Source: Nostoc sp. NOS(2021)
Lineage (GTDB): Bacteria; Cyanobacteriota; Cyanobacteriia; Cyanobacteriales; Nostocaceae
Assembly: GCF_017115025.1 (NCBI RefSeq)
Contig: NZ_JABXKM010000234.1
Span: forward strand, 1-37,100
DNA: 37,100 bases
Direction of reading: 5' to 3'
Shown: positions 8,381 through 16,565 of the stretch, in pieces
Numbering within the stretch: the stretch's first letter is position 1
How the letters are laid out: the number at the start of each line of letters is the position of its first letter
Notes under the pieces: generated by a model
What the model saw: the letters and a program-made list of their open reading frames with translations, nothing else
Databases searched by the model: none
What the model was told of the DNA's origin: nothing
Position numbers and translations under genes: made by a program

Positions 8381-9724
8381 CTATTTCAACTCGTAACCAT
8401 CCATTAATTCCTGCACTTTCTCAGAAAATAACCACGCTCCAATAGTGTCAGAACGCTCAATGCCAAATTCAGTTAACTGTAAAATATCCTCATCTTTTAT
8501 CGCCAAATTCAAAGCAATAAGTTCTGAAAATTCTGGAAAATCAGCGTATACTTCACTACGAAATTGCTGACGATAACTAGCACAATTCAATCCTTCGTCG
8601 GAAAGCAAAGATAACAAAATATACCGCCGACGTTGTTCTTCAGCATTTAGTTGAAAACCATAGTGCGCGTAGTCAAATGACTCATCTGCTGTTTGAATAT
8701 ACGCTTGTAAAATCTCGCTGATTCCCTTTGCTCCCACTGCATACTCATTGGAGTAGTGCAAACTATCAGTGTAGGAACGTGCGCCACAACCTAAACCAAC
8801 CATACCGTCGGCTTGGCAGGAGTGAACAGGAGATGAGGGAGAAAGATTGCTACCTTGTCCTACTTCTACGCGTCGAAACATCCGCATGGAAACTTGCGTA
8901 TATCCTTGCGATAATAATAGCGATCGCCCTTCCCGATAACAAGCTAAACGAATATCGTCCCATTCTTGCTCTGTGCGTCCCAAACCTGTGAGCGATCGCA
9001 CGTACAATGGATATAGATAAATTTCTTCTGGTTGAAAACGCAAGGTAGCTTGTATTGATTGCAACCAACTATTTACTGTTTGACCGGGTAAACCGTAAAT
9101 CAGATCAATATTAAGCGTGGGAAATCCCATCTCTTTTATCCTTGTCAGCGTTGCTTCTACTTGGGTAGTAGATTGACGGCGCTGGGTTGCTAAAACTTCC
9201 GAATCGATGAAACTTTGGACACCAATGCTAACACGATCGACGGCGTGCGATCGCAACAGCTTTAACTTGTCCTCAGTTGCGGTTTCTGGCGAAACTTCCA
9301 CAGAAATGGGAATTTCCTGTAACTTTGCACCCATCGTACTTTCAGCAATATTGAGAATAGTTTCGAGGTGCTGAATGGGTAATTGGGTGGGAGTTCCGCC
9401 ACCAATAGCGAACCTAGCAAATGACGCATCACCCAACACCGCTTTCATCCGTTGCGCCTGTCGCTGTAACGTGCGGACATATTGACTCATAAAATCTTCA
9501 TTGTGGCTGACTGTGGTAAACAGGTTGCAGAACCCACAACGCATTTCACAAAATGGTATGTGTATGTAGAGAAATAGCGCTTGTCTATCTTGCTGCGCCC
9601 AAAGTTCTGGGAGATACACAGCTGGAGTGAGGGGACGGTAAGCTGTTTTGTGGGGGTAAGAATAAACGTATGCTTGATAAGGAGACTGGGCAATTTTCGA
9701 TTTGAGATTTTGGATTGTCAGCAT
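8381..9724 (-). CDS. STM4012-family, HemN-like radical SAM protein
   Basis: A 447-residue radical SAM protein of the HemN/coproporphyrinogen oxidase-like superfamily. The cluster motif C59-x3-C63-x2-C66 stands in YIHIPFCEMRCGFCNLF; GGGTPTQLP at 108-116 and the IDLIYGLPGQT segment are also typical. The YSYPHKTAYRPL start is characteristic of STM4012, and the operon context supports this over a true HemN. The first ten codons (MLTIQNLKSK) lie in a cyanobacterial short repeat (CCAAAATCTCAAATC type), no ribosome site is seen, and the true start is uncertain. Its last 45 codons occur a second time at 6944-7081. The reaction is unknown; relatives include methyltransferases and peptide-modifying enzymes. 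Confidence 0.85.
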   Translation of the reverse strand: MLTIQNLKSKIAQSPYQAYVYSYPHKTAYRPLTPAVYLPELWAQQDRQALFLYIHIPFCEMRCGFCNLFTTVSHNEDFMSQYVRTLQRQAQRMKAVLGDASFARFAIGGGTPTQLPIQHLETILNIAESTMGAKLQEIPISVEVSPETATEDKLKLLRSHAVDRVSIGVQSFIDSEVLATQRRQSTTQVEATLTRIKEMGFPTLNIDLIYGLPGQTVNSWLQSIQATLRFQPEEIYLYPLYVRSLTGLGRTEQEWDDIRLACYREGRSLLLSQGYTQVSMRMFRRVEVGQGSNLSPSSPVHSCQADGMVGLGCGARSYTDSLHYSNEYAVGAKGISEILQAYIQTADESFDYAHYGFQLNAEEQRRRYILLSLLSDEGLNCASYRQQFRSEVYADFPEFSELIALNLAIKDEDILQLTEFGIERSDTIGAWLFSEKVQELMDGYELK

Positions 9725-9775
9725 AAGATTTAAAAGAATTTAGAACTCTGCGCCTCTCCACCTCTGCGTGAGTTT

Positions 9776-10576
9776 TCATAAAATAAACTCTGCATAGGGA
9801 ACAGTCCAAACCACAGGATGGCTAAGTCGATGTCCAGTGTAACCATCTTCACCATAAGTTGTCCCGTGGTCGGAACAGAGAATGCAAAAAGTAGAATGCC
9901 TTTGTCGTATAATATTCCAGAGTTTGGCTAATTGGCGATCGACGTATTCCAAAGCTGCGGCGTGAGATTCAATGGTATCGATTTTATCTTTTGCATCGGG
10001 AAGATAGAAATAATTTGGTTGATGTAGAGCCGAAATATTTATAAATAAAAATATACGTTGATTGTTTGGCGTTTTTTCTAAAATCTGTCGCGCAAGATTT
10101 ACCTGATTTTCTGTAGATTCTGGGTTAGTAACTCCTAATTCTGGAGTCCAATAACTTTCGGCAAACATTGAGGGAATTACATTACCTAAAGGGTTGCATT
10201 TGTTGAAAAAACCAACTCCACCAATGCAAACTGTATGATATCCCTTAGCAGCTAATCCATTAACAATATTTGAGCTATCTAACACACAAGTTGTATCAGT
10301 TGTAGTGGTACTTCCTTCAAATCCCAAAGCAAAAAGGCGGGGGTGAATTCCAGGTGTTACAGGTGTGGGTAAAAAGCCTGCAAAAAATGCATGATGAGAA
10401 GCATAAGTGAAGTTTCCGGGTGAATGGCGTTCTTCCCAGCCTGTTTTAGGAAGTACTTTTGCTAAGTTTGGAGTGCGTTCTTGTACGAGTAGGTTTTTGG
10501 CTACGTCATAACGCAATGTATCTAGGGTGATAAATAAGATATCGTGGGTTCCGACGATTTGATTCATATTGAACAT
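9776..10576 (-). CDS. STM4013-family hydrolase (sulfatase/alkaline phosphatase fold)
   Basis: A 266-residue protein with the alkaline-phosphatase-superfamily pattern. An N-terminal metal-site aspartate stands in FITLDTLRYD (D19, D24). A possible nucleophile region, NFTYASHHAFFAGFLP, begins near 55. The second metal motif, SDHGTTYGEDGYTGH, is at 235-249. There is no signal peptide, so it acts in the cytoplasm. No sulfatase CxPSR motif is present, so formylglycine maturation is unlikely and T57 or S60 may serve as nucleophile. A second ATG three codons in is an alternative start. The gene begins right beside the left repeat of the four-helix-bundle insertion, so its original spacing to STM4014 has been disrupted. 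Confidence 0.82.
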   Translation of the reverse strand: MFNMNQIVGTHDILFITLDTLRYDVAKNLLVQERTPNLAKVLPKTGWEERHSPGNFTYASHHAFFAGFLPTPVTPGIHPRLFALGFEGSTTTTDTTCVLDSSNIVNGLAAKGYHTVCIGGVGFFNKCNPLGNVIPSMFAESYWTPELGVTNPESTENQVNLARQILEKTPNNQRIFLFINISALHQPNYFYLPDAKDKIDTIESHAAALEYVDRQLAKLWNIIRQRHSTFCILCSDHGTTYGEDGYTGHRLSHPVVWTVPYAEFIL

Positions 10577-10587
10577 AATCAGCGAAG

Positions 10588-10640
10588 AGGGAAAGGGGAG
10601 ACAAGGGAGACAAGGAAGACAAGGGAGACAAGGAAGATAA
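10588..10640 (+). repeat. Left heptad repeat of the four-helix-bundle element
   Basis: About seven imperfect copies of a purine-rich heptad (GGGAGACAAGG type). Its reverse complement stands at 11095-11138 on the other side of the four-helix-bundle gene, including the AAAGGG boundary. The pair therefore forms an inverted repeat of about 45 bases enclosing that gene. Confidence 0.8.
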
Positions 10641-10706
10641 GGGTGAGAGTGAAATTAAGAAAAAAATGGGGAAATATAGGAGGAGACAGTAAAGGATGTT
10701 TGATTT

Positions 10707-11093
10707 GTGAATAAAAAGTCATTTTATAGTCATGAAGATTTGGTGGTATTTCAGTTGGCATTTGAAACAGCAATGAAAATTTTTGAGATGTCAAAAAAAT
10801 TTCCTCAAGAAGAAAAATATTCTTTAACAGACCAGATTCGTCGCTCATCTCGTTCTGTTTGCGCTAATTTAGCAGAAGCTTGGAGAAAACGAAGATATAA
10901 AGCTGCTTTTATAGCGAAGCTGAGTGATTGTGAAGCCGAAGCAGCTGAAACTCAAGTATGGATTAAATTTGCTGTTAAATGCTCTTACATAGATATTGAG
11001 CAAGGTAGAGAACTATATAAAACCTACAATCAAGTCCTTAAAGGCTTAGTCAACATGATTAACAATCCAAATCAATGGATTATCGGTGAATAA
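10707..11093 (+). CDS. Four-helix-bundle protein (23S rRNA intervening-sequence/Avd-like)
   Basis: A 128-residue protein of the S23/four-helix-bundle family, first known from intervening sequences in 23S rRNA genes and related to the Avd accessory proteins of diversity-generating retroelements. The motif FPQEEKYSLTDQIRRSSRSV followed by NLAEAW and the later AETQVWIKFA segment are diagnostic. It is on the plus strand, against the direction of the whole operon, and sits between inverted heptad repeats. Its 3' end overlaps the last 22 bases of the STM4014 gene. It looks like cargo of a small mobile unit. No reverse transcriptase is nearby, so a DGR is not supported. Confidence 0.88.
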   Translation: MNKKSFYSHEDLVVFQLAFETAMKIFEMSKKFPQEEKYSLTDQIRRSSRSVCANLAEAWRKRRYKAAFIAKLSDCEAEAAETQVWIKFAVKCSYIDIEQGRELYKTYNQVLKGLVNMINNPNQWIIGE

Positions 11094-12289
11094 TCTCCCT
11101 TGTCCCCCTTGTCCTCCTTGTCCCCCTTGTCCCTTTCCAAAATCGCTTTAACTTCACTGGTATAAGTATCCATTCTATTCCACAAAATACCCGGTAATAA
11201 ATCACCAAAAGCATTAATCTCTAAAATGGCATGAGTTTTCCAATCTGGGAAAATCAGTAAATCAACTCCGCAATATAAACTATTAGGAAATAACGCTGCT
11301 GCTTGTTCACAAGTTCGCTTCATTATCTCCCAATTTTCTACACCAACTTTTGCTAAAAATTCCTCTGTATCTCCCCGTTCATTCCCCAAATGCAAATTTG
11401 TCATGGGACTTTTACCAAGGCGAACAACGATATGCTGTGCTTCGCCATTGATAACCACCACACGCACATCAAACCCGCATTCTTGCAAATGTGCTTTAGG
11501 TAGCCATTCTTCAACTTGTACGCCTTCTGCTGTTAAGATGTTGATGATATCGGCGACTTCTTCGTGATGGGTATAGTGCCTAATTTTCCGGGAGTTGTAA
11601 AGCAGGGTTTGCCCATTTTCTCGCACTCGTTCGACGGTGGTAATAGCTGATTCAAAACGCGAATTTGCGCGGTAAGCAACGACTCCAGAAGCGGCGGAAC
11701 CGTGGGAAAGTTTGACGAATACTCGTTCTATTCCCTGCATTTGCATTTGTTCGCGTAAATGTTCATAGTTGTGGATTTTACCTAACGATCGCGGAACGGG
11801 GATATTATGAAGGCTGAATCTTTCGTGACAAGCTGGTTTGTCAAACATCACAGCGATGTCTTGGGGATGGTTCATGAAGTACCCCACCCCCAACCCCTCC
11901 CCGCAAGCGAGGAGGGGAGAAAGTAATGTTTCCCATTTTTGCAACAGATACCGCCAGCCTAAGTACCACTGTCGCGGATAGAGGATCAGTCCTTTGTCAA
12001 ATTCTAATTTTGTCGCTGCTTCTGCACTGATACGTTGATGATTGGAAGTAGAAAAAATCTCCCTACTCCCTTCTGCAATGATGGCTTTATCAACATCAAA
12101 GTTTTTTTCTGGAGAGTCAAAGCGGATAATGGTGTTGGGTGTATTGAATTGTTCGAGAGTTTGTTTTCCTGCTATTAAGTCGGCGTAATCTACTACGGTG
12201 GCTGGTGGTAAGTTGAAATGGGCGAGGGCTTGTTGGAGGAAACCGACACGGCGGTTTTCGGGGTTGGCGATGAGGATGAAATTTAGCAT
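11072..12289 (-). CDS. STM4014-family ATP-grasp protein
   Basis: A 405-residue ATP-grasp-type ligase, as in RimK-like enzymes that join amino acids to carboxylates using ATP. Visible parts are the ATP-binding lysine in VFVKLSHGSAASGVV, DVRVVVINGE, and the metal-binding GVDLLIF...ILEINAFGD pattern near residues 345-370. It follows the LRR copy c by 15 bases. Two oddities stand out. Residues about 121-137 (TLLSPLLACGEGLGVGY) come from a palindromic repeat inserted in frame. The last 19 residues (DKGDKEDKGDKGDYSPIIH) are encoded by the heptad repeat and the opposite strand of the four-helix-bundle gene, replacing the original end. It may still be active if the core is intact. The substrate is unknown. 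Confidence 0.8.
   Translation of the reverse strand: MLNFILIANPENRRVGFLQQALAHFNLPPATVVDYADLIAGKQTLEQFNTPNTIIRFDSPEKNFDVDKAIIAEGSREIFSTSNHQRISAEAATKLEFDKGLILYPRQWYLGWRYLLQKWETLLSPLLACGEGLGVGYFMNHPQDIAVMFDKPACHERFSLHNIPVPRSLGKIHNYEHLREQMQMQGIERVFVKLSHGSAASGVVAYRANSRFESAITTVERVRENGQTLLYNSRKIRHYTHHEEVADIINILTAEGVQVEEWLPKAHLQECGFDVRVVVINGEAQHIVVRLGKSPMTNLHLGNERGDTEEFLAKVGVENWEIMKRTCEQAAALFPNSLYCGVDLLIFPDWKTHAILEINAFGDLLPGILWNRMDTYTSEVKAILERDKGDKEDKGDKGDYSPIIH
11095..11138 (-). repeat. Right heptad repeat of the four-helix-bundle element
   Basis: Copies of CCTTGTC with small variations, the reverse complement of the array at 10588-10640. The array encodes the DKGDKEDKGDKGD tail of STM4014 on the minus strand. 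Confidence 0.8.
11878..11928. repeat. Palindromic repeat inserted in frame in STM4014
   Basis: The sequence CCCCTCCCCGCAAGCGAGGAGGGG folds as a near-perfect hairpin and is flanked by a C-rich run (ACCCCACCCCCAAC). This type of element is commonly seen scattered in cyanobacterial genomes. Here it adds about 17 codons to STM4014 without breaking the frame. Confidence 0.65.
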
Positions 12290-12304
12290 TATCTAATATA
12301 TTCT

Positions 12305-13561
12305 TTATTCGTGTAATGCCCAATAACGTGAAGCTGCTTGTCCTCGACGATAGTTTTCTTCCTGCGAATCCGCAATTAATCGACAATCAAGTTGAGACAA
12401 TTGTTGAATTATCTGTGGTGATATACAGTTTTTAGAAATATTGAGTGTATGAAGCCAATTTACACTTGGACAATTTAGCAAATTTTCTGCCCCGTTATCA
12501 GTTAAAGTTCCCATCGATATATCAAGCACTGCTAGACGTTCAATAATTGGAGATTGTACTAAGGCTTCTACAAGCACGTCAGTATTTTCAAAGCTTGGTA
12601 GACCAAGATAAGATAAATTACGAAGTAATTCACCTGAAAATAGTGTCTCAAAAAAATCAAAATGTGAGTATCTACAGCGTCCTCCCCATAATTCCAGATA
12701 TTCAAGTGATGGCAATTCCAGAGTACATACTTGTGCTAATGCACGAGCATCGTTATCTGCTGTTTCTAATATTAAAGTTTTTAAAGATGGATAGTAGATT
12801 TTTTTTGAAAAGAGAGTATTAGAAGGATTTCCGTGTAATTTCAATACCTCTAAATTTGGAAAAGTCTCTAAAATAGAAATCACATCACTTAGATAAATAC
12901 GAGATTTTTTATATTCATGTTGACGGCGATCGCCAATAAATAAAGCCTTTAAATTTCTCAATCTTTGGCTTGCTTTACAAAGCATATTTATGAGTATCTG
13001 ACACTCTTTGTGATATATTTGCAGGTAACTGACATCAGGCATCCAACAAGCTAAAGCTTCAACTTCACTGACTTGGGTATCATTGAGGAATACTTGAAGA
13101 GCATCTAAATTAAAATCTTCAACTATATCAAATCCTCCACGAGGATTTGGCTCCTCACGATAGAGGTTAACATTGTAAGCTGTACTAATTGCAGAAGTGA
13201 TTCCAATATTTGGATAAAAAGTTTCAAATTGCCAATCTTCTAGCATAGTAAAACATTGCTGAGGATTATGTCTCAATAAAACCTGTTTACCCTTTTGTCC
13301 ACCTTTATCTCGCAGGAGACGAGCAGCAAACAGCTGCACTTTATCTGAAGGGTCTTTCAAGGCTTGAATTACTAATTGAAAACCTTCTTCTTGATAGCGT
13401 AAAGCATCAATCAATGCAGATGCTCTTTCTCTAGCTTCAGGGCTTTTCAACCGACTTTTTACGCCTTCAATTCCTCCTAATACCACACCACTAACAGGAG
13501 GTGGCGTTTCCCCACCAAGTACAGCGTCAAATTCTCTCGGTTTATCTGGATTGTTGTTCAT
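12305..13561 (-). CDS. STM4015-type LRR protein, copy c
   Basis: A 418-residue paralog: EFDAVLGG at 10-17, VVLGG at 26-30, HEAT-like segment to about 90, the YPNIGI...AYNV motif, LFIGDRRQHEYKKS, leucine-rich repeats (SLEYLELWGG, NLSYLGLPSFE), a lysine/arginine-poor linker, and the tail RYWALHE at 412-418. It is next to STM4014, 15 bases away, which makes it the best candidate for the ancestral STM4015 partner gene. It is closest to copy d and to the broken copy just upstream (shared RY-x-A/G-L-H/Y-E tail). Confidence 0.82.
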   Translation of the reverse strand: MNNNPDKPREFDAVLGGETPPPVSGVVLGGIEGVKSRLKSPEARERASALIDALRYQEEGFQLVIQALKDPSDKVQLFAARLLRDKGGQKGKQVLLRHNPQQCFTMLEDWQFETFYPNIGITSAISTAYNVNLYREEPNPRGGFDIVEDFNLDALQVFLNDTQVSEVEALACWMPDVSYLQIYHKECQILINMLCKASQRLRNLKALFIGDRRQHEYKKSRIYLSDVISILETFPNLEVLKLHGNPSNTLFSKKIYYPSLKTLILETADNDARALAQVCTLELPSLEYLELWGGRCRYSHFDFFETLFSGELLRNLSYLGLPSFENTDVLVEALVQSPIIERLAVLDISMGTLTDNGAENLLNCPSVNWLHTLNISKNCISPQIIQQLSQLDCRLIADSQEENYRRGQAASRYWALHE

Positions 13562-13603
13562 TTTGGTTAATCCTAATTTATAGGTAAAGATTTGTAAAAT
13601 TTT

Positions 13604-14183
13604 TCATTCGTATAACCCAGAGTAACGAGAAGCACTACAACCTTCATATATCTTTTCTTGAGAATGAGAAATCAATAAACAATCAATTAGCCATGATTGT
13701 TTAATCTCCTGAATAAATTCTTCTGATACATAATTGTGAGCGATATTGAGGGTATGTAAATTAATAATTGCTTGAGATTAAATTAAAGCGTTCAAACCTG
13801 TGTCAGTCAAGTTTCCCATTGATAAATCAAGTACTTCAAGTGTTGCAAGAATGGGAGATTCAGCTATGAAAGAAGATTGTGCGATCGCATCGGCAATTGC
13901 ATCAGCATAATCGCTATGCATTTCCTTCTGTTTCTTGCAATAGTTCAACTGCAATTTGCTGAATCTCATCTGAATCATCTTGCAAGGCATCAATCACCAA
14001 ATCTAAACCTGCGTCTCCATAATTTAAGGCATCAGAGAGTGCAGTAGTTTGCACCTCAAAAATCCCACTTTTCAACCGATTCTTAACTCCTGCAATCCCT
14101 CCTAAAACTACACCACTAGCAGGATGTGTTTCTCCACCAAGTACTGCGTCAAATTCTCTGGGTTTATCTGGATTATTGTTCAT
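13604..14183 (-). pseudogene. Broken STM4015-type LRR gene
   Basis: The start is intact (MNNNPDKPREFDAVLGG, then VVLGG and the HEAT-like part). The frame stops shortly after, at codon 90. The LRR body of about 220 codons is missing, and the sequence picks up again as the last LRR (LEVLDLSMGNLTDTGLNALI), then a stop codon, then the C-terminal part, which still ends in ASRYSGLYE. An internal deletion plus a nonsense codon therefore killed it. The preserved tail extends the RY-x4-E comparison to an eighth LRR copy. The truncated 89-residue VLGG/HEAT piece could still be translated. Confidence 0.87.
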
Positions 14184-14365
14184 CTTAGATTTTCTGAGTT
14201 TTGGAAAGAATGTGTAAATTTAGGATGGTTTGTTGGGTGCGATCGCATGTTACTAAGTATAAATATAAATTTGTATCACGCAGAGTCCCAGAGAGTAAGA
14301 GTTGATTTTTGCATTTCATATTCAGCAATGCCTATATTTAGTATTAATTAATCAAGATGTATACA

Positions 14366-15325
14366 TTACTCATGCAAAGCAGAGTATCTCGATCCTCCAC
14401 ATCCTCTTTCCATTTCATCCTCTTGTTCGTCTGCAATCACCTGGCAATTAAGCTGTAACAATCGTTGAACCATACTTTGTGATACGCAATTATTAGAAAT
14501 GTTGAGGGTATGAAGTTGATTGATCGATGGACAATTTAACAAAGCTTCTGCTCCATAATTGCTTAAATTACCCATTGATAAGTCAAGCACTAACAGACGT
14601 TCAATAATTGGTGATTGCACTATATTCTCTGCAAGGAAGTCAGAAAATTCGCTGCTACGTAATCCCAAGTAAGCCAATTTTGGAAATGATTCACCAAACA
14701 AAATTGGTGTCAACCGCTCCATAATAAATGTTGAATGATCTAGCTGTCTACCAAGCCAGAGTTCTAGACATTCTAGATTTGGTAATTGCAAAGCACAAAT
14801 TTGAGAGAAATTTCTCTCATCGATATCTGCTGTTTCTATAATTAGTGTTTTGAGATTTTCATGGATTAAAGTTTCGCATTCTAAGAGATATTCATAAAAT
14901 TGCCCACGTACTTTTAGCAATTGCAAATTAGGAAATGCTTCTAGAATTGGACGAATATCAAAAACTGCTAGCTTAGATTTGCGATATTCATGTTGTTCTG
15001 CATCTCCTATAAATAATGCTTGAAGATTAGGCAGTTTTTCATAGGCATCGCAAAGTGCTTCTAAAACTATCCCAAAACAGATATTATTATCGTTCCAGTA
15101 ATTTTCATATTCTATTTGACAAATCAAAGCTTGAATTTTGCTAGATTTAGGGTCTTGCAAGAGATTATAAAAAGTCTCTAAATTTATGTTTTTACTGCGA
15201 TGTTCTGGTTGAATTTGAATCGCATAAGCATGATTTTCAGGGTTGGTAATACCAACTTGAGGATTAAATTGTTGGAATTTCCAGTTTTCCAGCTTGAGAA
15301 AAAGTTGATTAATAATTTCTGACAT
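14366..15325 (-). CDS. STM4015-type LRR domain protein, copy d, without the VLGG module
   Basis: A 319-residue protein. I chose the ATG at 15325: it overlaps the stop of the upstream WD40 gene as TAATG and has GGAG six bases before it. It begins where its sisters leave the HEAT module (LENWKFQQFNPQVGI...AYAI), then has LFIGDAEQHEYRKS, leucine-rich repeats and the tail RYSALHE. It lacks the double VLGG and HEAT part, which is instead carried by the WD40 gene just before it. The two genes together look like one STM4015 gene split by an inserted WD40 propeller, and translational coupling should give similar amounts of both. Confidence 0.82.
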   Translation of the reverse strand: MSEIINQLFLKLENWKFQQFNPQVGITNPENHAYAIQIQPEHRSKNINLETFYNLLQDPKSSKIQALICQIEYENYWNDNNICFGIVLEALCDAYEKLPNLQALFIGDAEQHEYRKSKLAVFDIRPILEAFPNLQLLKVRGQFYEYLLECETLIHENLKTLIIETADIDERNFSQICALQLPNLECLELWLGRQLDHSTFIMERLTPILFGESFPKLAYLGLRSSEFSDFLAENIVQSPIIERLLVLDLSMGNLSNYGAEALLNCPSINQLHTLNISNNCVSQSMVQRLLQLNCQVIADEQEDEMERGCGGSRYSALHE

Positions 15326-16536
15326 TAAAAGCTCCATACTTTGACTGTGTTATCTACACCACCACTCACTAATATTTGCCCATTAGAACTTAGTGCTAAT
15401 GAACGAATAGCTCCTGTATGACCTTTAAATGAGAAAATTTTCTTCCCTGAAGCTAAATCCCAGACTTTGATATTTTGGTCTCCAGCAGTCAGAAAAGTTT
15501 TACCATCGGGACTGAATACGATAGAACGAACCCAACCAGCATGACCGTAAAAAGAAAAAATTTCTTCCCCAGTTTGCATATCCCAAATTTTAATTCTCTG
15601 GTCACTACCACTGACTAAATAATGCCCATCAGGGCTAATTGATAAAGACCGTATTGAATGGGAATGTCCTATAAGACTCCAAATTTCACGTCTAGAATTT
15701 AAATCCCAAATTTTGATAGTTCTATCTTCACCACCACTGATTAAAAGCTTGCCATCAGGAGATATACAAAGAGCATAAATTGAGCGACGATGCCCTTCTA
15801 AAATAGCAACTTCTTCACCCCAATTCCACTGCCAAATTTTGATACATCCATTTCCATCTGCACTTACAAAACTTTCTCCATTAGGATGTATAGCCAGAGC
15901 ATAAGTTATAGTTAAATTCTTGCTTAATTTAGCAATATATTTACCTATATTTATATCCCAAATCATTATATTTTTATCTGCACCAGCACTAATCATCTTC
16001 TGTCCGTCAGGACTAATAGCTACCCAATTAATATCAGAAGTATGATGATGGTTAAACCGCAGATCAAATTTTTCTTGTCCTGTCTCTAAATTCCAGACTT
16101 TCGGCGAATTGATACTATTATAGCGGCTATCACCTGAACCACATACCAAAGTTTTGTTATCACGACTAATAGCTACAGAATGAACTTGTTGGTAATATGC
16201 TTTTAATGTATGAACGCACTGAAAAAATTCATAAGGATTAAAGTCTTGCAGTGCTTGTTTTACAGATGATAATTCCGTGCGCGATCGCAAAATCTTATAA
16301 GCCGATAATCTCACTTGTCCTGACTGATTTTGTAGGGATTGAATCACTGTTTCTAAACCCATATCCCCATAATTCAACGCTTCGGAAAGCGCATTAATTT
16401 GCGCCTCAACCACTGAACTGTTTAACCGACTTTTTACCCCCTCAAGTCCTCCTAAAACTACACCGTTAACTGGTGGTGGCACTTCACCGCCAAGTACAGC
16501 GTCAAATTCTCTGGGTTGATTTGGATTGTTGTTCAT
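15325..16536 (-). CDS. VLGG-HEAT protein with a seven-blade WD40 propeller
   Basis: A 403-residue protein with the same N-terminus as the LRR copies (MNNNPNQPREFDAVLGG, VVLGGLEGVKSRL, HEAT-like helices to about 90). From about 105 to the end there are seven WD40 units ending in KVWNLET, IMIWDIN, IKIWQWN, IKIWDLN, IKIWDMQ, IKVWDLA and VKVWSF, enough for a complete propeller. It lacks the RY-x4-E tail. It overlaps the next gene (copy d) as TAATG. WD40 propellers are protein-interaction platforms, so this shows that the VLGG-HEAT module is a portable N-terminal unit. Confidence 0.88.
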   Translation of the reverse strand: MNNNPNQPREFDAVLGGEVPPPVNGVVLGGLEGVKSRLNSSVVEAQINALSEALNYGDMGLETVIQSLQNQSGQVRLSAYKILRSRTELSSVKQALQDFNPYEFFQCVHTLKAYYQQVHSVAISRDNKTLVCGSGDSRYNSINSPKVWNLETGQEKFDLRFNHHHTSDINWVAISPDGQKMISAGADKNIMIWDINIGKYIAKLSKNLTITYALAIHPNGESFVSADGNGCIKIWQWNWGEEVAILEGHRRSIYALCISPDGKLLISGGEDRTIKIWDLNSRREIWSLIGHSHSIRSLSISPDGHYLVSGSDQRIKIWDMQTGEEIFSFYGHAGWVRSIVFSPDGKTFLTAGDQNIKVWDLASGKKIFSFKGHTGAIRSLALSSNGQILVSGGVDNTVKVWSF

Positions 16537-16565
16537 CTTGGATGATATTGTATTATTTTATTATT

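Noticed and set aside
8381..9724. Coproporphyrinogen III dehydrogenase (HemN) for haem synthesis
   Set aside because: The fold is shared, but the N-terminus and the STM4011/4013/4014 neighbours fit STM4012 better. HemN proper would not be expected in such an operon.
10707..11093. A diversity-generating retroelement around the Avd-like four-helix-bundle gene
   Set aside because: No reverse transcriptase and no template/variable repeat pair is present; the flanking repeats are simple heptads.
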